Source: Rhizobium terricola (GTDB taxonomy: Bacteria > Pseudomonadota > Alphaproteobacteria > Rhizobiales > Rhizobiaceae). Taken from it: a stretch of 64,000 bases of DNA. Within the stretch, counting starts at the first letter, position 1. Each line of letters starts with the position of its first letter. Of this stretch, positions 25,669 through 33,300 are shown piece by piece. Both the position numbers and the translations under genes were made by a program. The notes beneath the pieces were generated by a model, which saw nothing but the letters and a program-made list of their open reading frames with translations, was not told where the DNA came from and searched no databases. The DNA lies in assembly GCF_012927355.1 (NCBI RefSeq), contig NZ_JABBGK010000004.1:186001-250000 (forward strand), given 5' to 3'.

Positions 25669-26409
25669 ATGTTTGTGGCCTTGGAGCCGCGCCGCCTCTA
25701 TCGGCAGGTCGCGGACCAGATACGCACACTGATCGAAGCGGGCGAACTGCGCGTCGGCGAACGCCTGCCCGCCGAGCGCGACCTTGCAGACCGGTTCGGC
25801 GTGTCCCGCCCGACCGTGCGAGAGGCGCTGATCGTGCTCGAGGTCGAGGGCCTTATTCAGATCCGCATGGGTTCGGGCGTCTACATCGCGCGGAAACCCG
25901 CCACGGCGCCTGCTATCCGGCCCCTTGCCGACGGCGACGGTCCGTTCGAAATTCTTGAGGCCCGCCGCATCGTCGAGAGTGCCATTGCCGAAGAGGCCGC
26001 GCGTCGGCCCTCGCCGGAAGGCATTGCACGCCTCGACGAGATGCTCGGGCGCATGGAGCAATCGCTCGATGCGCCGGAACGCGCCATCGCGGCCGACCTC
26101 GGCTTCCACGCCGCGATCGTCGACATGGTCGGCAATACCGCCCTCCGTCATGTCATTGGACTCGTGAGCGACAACCGCACGTCGCCCTACTTCGAGAAAT
26201 TGGCAAGCTATTTCGAAGGCCCCCACACCTGGAAGCGGGCGGTCGAGGAGCACCGGCATATTCGCGACGCCATTGCCGCCGGTGATCCGGCTGCCGCTCG
26301 CGAGGCGATGCGCCGACATCTGACCCTCGCACAACAGAGATTTTCGGAAAGCTTCGGGGAGGAGCCGGGAGGAGAAGACGGATCGGGCAGCAATGCAGGC
26401 GCGAGCTGA
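25669..26409 (+). CDS. UxuR/ExuR-like GntR-family (FCD) regulator
   Basis: A 246-residue regulator with the signature RLPAERDLADRFGVSRPTVREA (about residues 33-54; wing IQIRMGSGVYIA) and an FCD domain with DLGFHAAIVDM, EHRHIRDAIAAGD and a late MRRHLTLAQ. ATG 25669 is 6 nt after AGGGAGG, whereas ATG 25663 is too close. It is the first gene of the uronate operon and probably responds to fructuronate or a related hexuronate. Confidence 0.87.
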   Translation: MFVALEPRRLYRQVADQIRTLIEAGELRVGERLPAERDLADRFGVSRPTVREALIVLEVEGLIQIRMGSGVYIARKPATAPAIRPLADGDGPFEILEARRIVESAIAEEAARRPSPEGIARLDEMLGRMEQSLDAPERAIAADLGFHAAIVDMVGNTALRHVIGLVSDNRTSPYFEKLASYFEGPHTWKRAVEEHRHIRDAIAAGDPAAAREAMRRHLTLAQQRFSESFGEEPGGEDGSGSNAGAS

Positions 26410-26445
26410 GCCTCGATCAAACGACGGGAGGCGGAGGACAAGACG

Positions 26446-27642
26446 ATGAAGCACACATGGCGCTGGTTTGGCCCGGTTGACAAAGTGACGGTGCGCGACG
26501 CCGCGCAGGCCGGCGCAGAAGGCATTGTCAGCGCGCTGCATCATGTACCGACCGGCGTCGCCTGGACCATCGACGGCATTCGCCAGCGCCAGGACGAGAT
26601 CAAGGCCGGCGGCCTCTACTGGGACGTGGTCGAGAGCGTGCCCGTTTCGGAAGACATCAAGACCCAGACCGGGGAATGGCGCACCCATCTCGCCAAATGG
26701 CAGGAGACGCTGCGCCGCCTGTCGGCCTGCGGCATCCGCACCGTCTGCTACAATTTCATGCCGGTGCTCGACTGGACCCGCACCGACCTGCGCTGGGAAA
26801 CCCGCCATGGCGCGCGGGCCATGCGCTTCGATCTTACTGATTTCGCCGCCTTCGACATCCATATCCTCAAGCGCCCTGACGCCGCCGGCGATTATCCCGA
26901 CTGGCTGGTCGAGGATGCGGCCAGGCGCTTTTCCGAAATGGCCGACGGCAAGATCGCCGCGCTTGGCCGCAACATCTGCGCCGGGCTGCCGGGTTCCGCC
27001 GACGGCTACACGCTTGACCAGTTGCTCGAAAAGCTGCGTTCCTACCAGGGCATCGATCGCGCCCGGCTGCAGCAGAACCTCGTCGACTTCCTCTCCGAGG
27101 TGACGCCAGTGGCGGAACAGGTCGGCATCAACATCTGCGCCCACGGCGACGATCCGCCGTGGCCGCTGCTAGGCCTGCCGCGCATTCTTTCGACTGAAGC
27201 CGATTATGCCCACATGCTGTCCCAGATCGACAGCCGCGCCAATGGCGTGACGCTCTGCACCGGCTCACTCGGCGCCCGCTCCGACAACGACCTGCCCTTC
27301 TTCGCCAGCCGCTTCGCCGACCGCATCCATTTCGTGCACCTGCGCAACGTCACCCGCGATACCGATACAGTGCCCTGCTCCTTCTTCGAGGACGAACATC
27401 TGGAGGGCGGCACCGACATGGTCGCGGTACTCGCCGCGCTGCTGACCGAGGAAAAGCGCCGCCGCGACGAGGGCCGGGAAGACCATCGCATCGCCATGCG
27501 CCCCGATCACGGCCAGGAAATCCTCGACGACCTGACGCGCAGCGCACAACCCGGCTATCCGGCGATCGGCCGCCTCAAGGGGCTGGCCGAGTTGCGCGGC
27601 ATCGAACGCACCCTGCTTCACTCCCGATACGGACTGGCCTGA
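26446..27642 (+). CDS. uxuA: Mannonate dehydratase UxuA
   Basis: A 398-residue enzyme converting D-mannonate to 2-keto-3-deoxy-D-gluconate. Family hallmarks are the N-terminus MKHTWRWFGPVDKV, SALHHVPTGVAW, the metal-site segments NICAHGDDPPWPLLGLPRI and FVHLRNVTRD, and the late AMRPDHGQEILDD. Length matches UxuA (about 394). It stands 36 nt after the regulator and 5 nt before uxuB. Confidence 0.95.
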   Translation: MKHTWRWFGPVDKVTVRDAAQAGAEGIVSALHHVPTGVAWTIDGIRQRQDEIKAGGLYWDVVESVPVSEDIKTQTGEWRTHLAKWQETLRRLSACGIRTVCYNFMPVLDWTRTDLRWETRHGARAMRFDLTDFAAFDIHILKRPDAAGDYPDWLVEDAARRFSEMADGKIAALGRNICAGLPGSADGYTLDQLLEKLRSYQGIDRARLQQNLVDFLSEVTPVAEQVGINICAHGDDPPWPLLGLPRILSTEADYAHMLSQIDSRANGVTLCTGSLGARSDNDLPFFASRFADRIHFVHLRNVTRDTDTVPCSFFEDEHLEGGTDMVAVLAALLTEEKRRRDEGREDHRIAMRPDHGQEILDDLTRSAQPGYPAIGRLKGLAELRGIERTLLHSRYGLA

Positions 27643-27647
27643 CACCG

Positions 27648-29075
27648 ATGGAACGCCTTTCAACCTCGACCAACCTGCCCGCCGGCGTTCTTCGCCCAAC
27701 CTATGACCGCGCGGCACTGCGCCCCGGCATCGTTCACTTCGGTCTCGGCGCGTTCCACCGGGCGCATCAGGCCGTCTACACGCAACGCGCCCTCGCATCG
27801 GCCTTCGGCCCTTGGGGGATCGTGGCTGTCAACCTGCGTTCCCCGGAACCGGTGGATGCCCTGGGCGAACAGTACGGCCTCTATTCGATCATCGTGCGCG
27901 GTTCGGGCGAAGACACCGCCGAAATCATCGGCGCGACGGTGGACTGGGTCTGCGCGGCGCAAGACAGGCAGAAGGTCCTCGACTATCTGGCACACCCCGG
28001 CATTCGCGTGGTGACCCTGACGGTTTCGGAAAAGGCCTATGGCCTCCACCCTGCGACCGGTGGCCTCGATGTCGATCATCCCGCCGTCGCGGCGGACCTC
28101 GCCAACCCGCACGCACCCGTCGGCGCACTCGGATTTCTGGTCGAGGGGCTGGCACTGCGCCGCGACCGGGGCGTTGCGCCCTACACCGTGCTCTGCTGCG
28201 ACAATCTTCCCTCCAACGGCACGATCGTCCGCCGTCTCGTGCTGGAAATGGCCGAGCGCCGAGACGCGGACCTTGCCCGCTGGATCGCCGGCAACGGCGC
28301 CTTCCCCTGCAGCATGGTGGACCGTATCGTACCCGCCGCGACCGCCGACACCAGGGCACGCGCGGCCGACCTGCTCGGCGTCGAGGACAGGCTCGCCCTC
28401 GAGACGGAACCTTTCCTGCAATGGGTCATCGAGGATCGCTTCGTCTCCGGCCGTCCCGCCTGGGAAGCCGGCGGCGCGATCTTCGCAAGCCATGTCGAAC
28501 CCTATGAGAAGATGAAGCTCAGGCTTCTCAACGGCTCGCACACCCTGATCGCCCATCTTGGTCTGCTCCACGGACTGGAATTCGTGCGCGACGTCATGGC
28601 CGTCCCGGAACTGGTCGAGGAGGTCCACCGCCACATGAAGGCGGTCGTGCCGACGCTTGACCCCGTTCCCGGCATCGACCTCGAACAATACCAGCGGCAG
28701 TTGATCGAGCGCTTTGCCAACAGGGCGATCGCCCACCGCAACATCCAGATCGCCATGGACTGCAGCCAGAAGCTGCCGCAGCGCATCTTCGCGGCCGCGG
28801 TCGAAGCGCTGGCAACCGGCGACAGGGCTACGGAATTCGCCCATGTCGTCGCCCTGTGGATCGCCGTCCTTCGCAGGCGCATGGATTGCGACGACCCGCG
28901 CCGCGACGAAATTCTCGAAGCCGCCCGGACCGTCGATGCGACGGACCCCTCCGCCCCGTTCTTCGCCATCTCCGGTCTCTTCCCGCCGGAACTGGTCTCG
29001 GGGCGCGCGTGGCGCGACCACGTCAATGCCGACCTTCAAGTCATCGCTGCCAAGACAGACAGGAATACCCAATGA
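27648..29075 (+). CDS. uxuB: Fructuronate reductase UxuB (mannitol dehydrogenase family)
   Basis: A 475-residue polyol dehydrogenase-family enzyme. The Rossmann start HFGLGAFHRAHQAVY and the active-site motif KLRLLNGSHTLIAHLG (Lys-x4-Asn-x2-His) are intact. In this operon it should reduce D-fructuronate to D-mannonate, the substrate of UxuA. It overlaps the zinc dehydrogenase gene by 4 nt. Confidence 0.92.
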   Translation: MERLSTSTNLPAGVLRPTYDRAALRPGIVHFGLGAFHRAHQAVYTQRALASAFGPWGIVAVNLRSPEPVDALGEQYGLYSIIVRGSGEDTAEIIGATVDWVCAAQDRQKVLDYLAHPGIRVVTLTVSEKAYGLHPATGGLDVDHPAVAADLANPHAPVGALGFLVEGLALRRDRGVAPYTVLCCDNLPSNGTIVRRLVLEMAERRDADLARWIAGNGAFPCSMVDRIVPAATADTRARAADLLGVEDRLALETEPFLQWVIEDRFVSGRPAWEAGGAIFASHVEPYEKMKLRLLNGSHTLIAHLGLLHGLEFVRDVMAVPELVEEVHRHMKAVVPTLDPVPGIDLEQYQRQLIERFANRAIAHRNIQIAMDCSQKLPQRIFAAAVEALATGDRATEFAHVVALWIAVLRRRMDCDDPRRDEILEAARTVDATDPSAPFFAISGLFPPELVSGRAWRDHVNADLQVIAAKTDRNTQ

Positions 29076-30082
29076 AAGCGCTCGTTTGCGACGAACCCGG
29101 CCGCCTCTCTCTCGTCTCCCGCCCCGATCCCGTCCGCGGTGACGGCGAGGTCCTGGTCCGCATCCGCCATGTCGGCATCTGCGGCACGGATTTCCACATC
29201 TTCGCCGGCAAGCATCCCTTCCTCGAATATCCGCGCGTCATGGGACACGAACTGTCCGGTACGGTCGAGGAGGCGCCGTCCGGCAGCGCTCTCCGCAAGG
29301 GCGACCCGGTCTACATCGTGCCATACCTGTCCTGCGGCGGCTGCCAGGCCTGTCGCAAGGGCCTGACCAATGCCTGCTGCAACATTCGCGTGCTCGGCGT
29401 CCATTGCGACGGCGGCATGGCCGACTATGTCTCGGTACCGGAACGGAATGTCGTGCCGACCGGCGGCATCGCGCTCGAAGACGCGGCCATGATCGAGTTC
29501 CTCGCGATCGGTGCCCATGGCGTGAAGCGCGGCAACATCAGCGCGGCGAATCGCGTCCTGGTGACCGGCTCGGGCCCGATCGGCATGTCTGCGATCATCT
29601 TCGCCAAGGCCCGCGGCGCCCATGTGACGGTCATGGACACCCGCGAATATCGCCTTGCCTTTGCCGTGGATCGGCTGGGCGCCGATGCGGTCCTGATCGC
29701 CGACGACCGGGCGGAAGCGAGTGCCGAAAGACAGACCGGCGGCGAATGGTTCGACGTGGTCGTCGATGCCACCGGAAACGCGGTGCCCATGCAGCGCGGC
29801 TTCAACTTCCTGAACCACGGCGCCCGCTACGTGCTGCTTTCGGTGGTGCGCCAGGACATCGCCTTTTCCGATCCGGAATTCCACAAGCGCGAGGCGACAC
29901 TTCTTGCCAGCCGCAACGCCCAGCCCGACGATTTCGCCGAGGTGGTGCGGCAGATCGAGGCGGGCCGGGTGCCGACCCGCGCGCTCAACACCCACCGCGG
30001 CAGACTGGAAGACGCGGTAGGCCTTTTCTCCGAATGGTCGCGCCCCGAGGCCGGCGTCATCAAGGCCATCTTGGAAGTCTGA
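29072..30082 (+). CDS. Zinc-binding alcohol dehydrogenase (hexonate dehydrogenase-like)
   Basis: A 336-residue medium-chain dehydrogenase. Catalytic-zinc residues lie in GICGTDFHIF and MGHELSG; the structural-zinc cysteines are in SCGGCQACRKGLTNACC; the NAD motif is VLVTGSGPIGMSAI. Enzymes of this branch often stand in uronate operons and oxidise L-galactonate or L-gulonate at C5 to a keto-uronate (known for E. coli LgoD-like proteins). That role is inferred from context. Translationally coupled to uxuB. Confidence 0.85.
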   Translation: MKALVCDEPGRLSLVSRPDPVRGDGEVLVRIRHVGICGTDFHIFAGKHPFLEYPRVMGHELSGTVEEAPSGSALRKGDPVYIVPYLSCGGCQACRKGLTNACCNIRVLGVHCDGGMADYVSVPERNVVPTGGIALEDAAMIEFLAIGAHGVKRGNISAANRVLVTGSGPIGMSAIIFAKARGAHVTVMDTREYRLAFAVDRLGADAVLIADDRAEASAERQTGGEWFDVVVDATGNAVPMQRGFNFLNHGARYVLLSVVRQDIAFSDPEFHKREATLLASRNAQPDDFAEVVRQIEAGRVPTRALNTHRGRLEDAVGLFSEWSRPEAGVIKAILEV

Positions 30083-30398
30083 TCCCATTTCCACCGGCCC
30101 TCGCCCCGAAACGAAATTCGGGCGGTAAGAGCTGGACAAGCCCTGCGAACCCTGCGGCGCCAAAGGCCCCTCGCAAAAGCCGGGTATCAGGTTCAGGCAA
30201 GCTTATGCCCTCATAAATTGTCCCGTGCATGGGAATGCCGGGATGCCGTCCTGCGTCTTCGATTCGCGAGGACAGGCCGATTTCGGCAATTTTTCCGCGC
30301 GCATAGAGGCTTGCGGCAACCGCATGGGGCACGTCTTCCGGGGATCGGCAGCAGGGCGAAATGATTTGAGCAATGGATAACATCAAAGGGCTTCTCTT
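30083..30398. other. Gap of 316 bp before the repeat protein, nothing firm
   Basis: A weak hairpin CCCGAA-ACGAAA-TTCGGG (30105-30122) follows the dehydrogenase stop and might end the uronate transcript. The rest shows no recognisable gene. An open frame on the minus strand covers it but matches nothing I know and runs into the repeat gene. The promoter of the repeat gene should lie here; I cannot pick one. AAAGGG (30385-30390) is its ribosome site. Confidence 0.4.
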
Positions 30399-33300
30399 AT
30401 GACCACGACCATTCCTACGCTTAGCGTGAGCCAAATCAGGAGCCTCTCGACCTCTCAGGTCGCGGCGTGGACGACGGAAGATGCGGCCGCCCTGTCGACC
30501 ACCCAGATCAAGGCCCTTTCATCGGCCCAGATCGCCGCACTCGAAACCGAAGACCTCGCCGTATTCTCGACGACCCAGGTCAGCGCGATCTCCGCATCGG
30601 TCATCGTCGGCCTCACCCTCGACCAGCTCGCCATACTCACCACCGACAAGATCGAAAACCTGAACACGGCACAGGTCGCGGCTCTGAGCACCAAGCAGGT
30701 GAACGCCTTCGACTCGTCTCAGGTCGAAGCCCTGACCTCCACCCAGGTGGCAGCCCTCACCTCCGCTCAATTGGCGACGCTGACGACCGATGAAATCGCC
30801 ACTTTCTCGACGGCCGACATCGCGGCGATCACGGCCAAGGCCCTGCCCGGCCTCTCGACGACCAACATCGCGACGCTGAGCTCGGACCAGATCGCGGCGT
30901 TGAAGACCACCCAGATTGCAGCCCTGACGACGGCCCAGATCGCCGCCCTGACATCGGATCAGGTGACCGCGCTCTCGACACTTCAGTTCGCCGCCTTGAC
31001 CTCGGCGCAGGTCAGGGCCTTGTCCACCGACAACATTGCCGCCCTCTCGACGGCGCAGATGGCAGCTCTGAGCACGAAGGCCGTTCCGGGCCTGACAGCC
31101 ACCCAGATCGACGCCCTGTCCTCGGGACAGGTTGACATCCTGTCCTCCCTTCAGATCGCCGCGCTGACGTCCACCCAGATCGCCGCGCTGACCACCGAAG
31201 ATGTCGCGACCTTCTCGACCGCCGAAATCGCGGCGATCAGCTCGGCGGCAATTACCGGCCTGTCGAGCGAAACCATTGCCGTGCTGGGCACCGGTCAACT
31301 GGCCGCGCTGAAGACCAATCAGATCGTCGCGCTGAAGACCAGCCAGGTCGCGGTGCTGACGTCCGATCAGATTGCCGCACTGACAACGGCACAACTGGGA
31401 GCCTTGACATCGCTCCAGGTCAAGGCCCTGTCCAGCACCAGCGTTCCGGCCTTGTCCTCCACCCAGATCGCCGCCCTCAGCACCAAGGCGGTCTCCGGCC
31501 TGACCTCCGCGCAGATCAGGGCGCTGACGTCCGACCAGATCGATGTCCTGTCGACCGCACAGATTGCCGCGCTGAGCTCGATCCAGATTGCGGCGCTGAC
31601 CTCGGAAGATCTCGCGACTTTCTCGAGTGCTGATATCGCCGCGATCAGCTCGTCCGCCGTGATGGGTCTGACCACGAGCAATGTTGCCGGCCTCACCTCG
31701 GAGCAGATCGGCGCGCTGAAGACGACCCAGGTCGCGGCGCTGACCACCGCCCAGATCGCCGCCCTCACATCGACCCAGATCGTTCTTCTGTCATCGACGC
31801 AGATCGGTGCGCTGACCTCACTGCAGATCAAGGCTCTGTCGAGCACCAGCATTCCCGCGCTGACGACCGACCAGATAGCCGCGCTCGGCACCAAGGCGAT
31901 CCCCGGTCTCACCTCGACCCAGATCGATGCCCTGACAAGCGCTCAGATTGACGTTCTGACCTCGGCCCAGATCGCCGCCCTGACCTCGACCCAGGTCGCC
32001 GCCTTGTCCTCCGAGGACATCGCGACCTTCTCGACCGCCGAAATTGCGGCGATCAGCGCCTCGGCGATCGGCGGGCTTTCGACCGCAAACATCGCCGGAC
32101 TGACCACCGAACAAGCCGCGGCCCTCAAGACCGCGCAGGTCGCAGTCCTGAAAACCACCCAGATCGCGGCGCTGACGACCGACCAGCTCGCAGCCCTGAC
32201 CACGCTGCAGGTCGCCGCCCTGAACTCCGCCCAGATCCGGGCGATTTCCTCGGACAGCATCCCCGCCCTCTCGACCGGCCAGATTGCCGCCTTGAGCTCG
32301 AGGGCTGTTCCCGGCCTGACATCCGCCCAGATCGACGCCTTCTCCACCAGTCAATCTGAAGCACTGACCTCCGTTCTGGTCGGAGCAATGAGCTCGGCAC
32401 AGATCGCCGCCCTGACGGACCAGGATATCGCGACCTTCTCGACGGCGGACATTGCCGCGATCGCAGCCAAGTCCGTGGTTGGACTGACCACCTTGAACAT
32501 TGCCGCTCTGAGCCCCGACCAGATAGCGGCGCTGAAGACGACCCAGATCGCGGCTCTGACCACGGTTCAGGTCGCCGCTCTTACACCGTCGCAGATTTCG
32601 AACCTGAGCACGTCCCAGATTGCCTCACTCACCCAGGCGCAGGTCGCAGCACTGACGGACGACAATATCGCGGCTCTTTCGACCGCACAGGTGGCAGCCC
32701 TCAGCACCAAGGGTGTTACCGGCTTCACCAGCGCGCAGATCGACGCCCTCTCCGTCATCCAGGTCGAAGCCCTGACCTCCGCCCAGATCGCCTATCTGAC
32801 ATCGGCGCAGATCGCAGCCCTGAGCACCGCGGATCTTGCCAGCTTCACGACCACCGAAATCGCCTCGATCAGCACGCTCGGGATTGGTGGCCTCTCGTCC
32901 GACAACCTCGCGGCTTTGAGCTCGAACCACACGGCGGCACTGAAGACCAGCCAGATCGCGGCGCTGAAGACCGGCCAGATCGCTGCACTCACCTCAAGCC
33001 AGATCGCGGCCCTGACGGCGACCCAGTTCGGCGCCCTGACTTCAACGCAGATCAAGGCTCTTTCCACCAGCAGCATCGCCGCTCTTTCGACCGACAAGGT
33101 CGCGGCACTTAGCACGACAGCGGTTGCCGGCCTGACCGCCGCCCAGGTCGAGGCTCTGTCACCCGAGCAGGTCGACGTCCTGTCGTCCGCTCAGATCGCG
33201 GCTCTCGGATCCGTTCAGTCCGCCGCACTGACGGCAGAGGACCTCGCGACCTTCTCGGCGGACGAAATCGCGGCCCTCTCCTCGGCCGCAGTTTCCGCTC

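Noticed and set aside
30060-30434. Minus-strand open frame before the repeat gene as a real gene
   Set aside because: It overlaps the start of the repeat gene and the end of the dehydrogenase gene, matches no family I know, and no ribosome site is evident.
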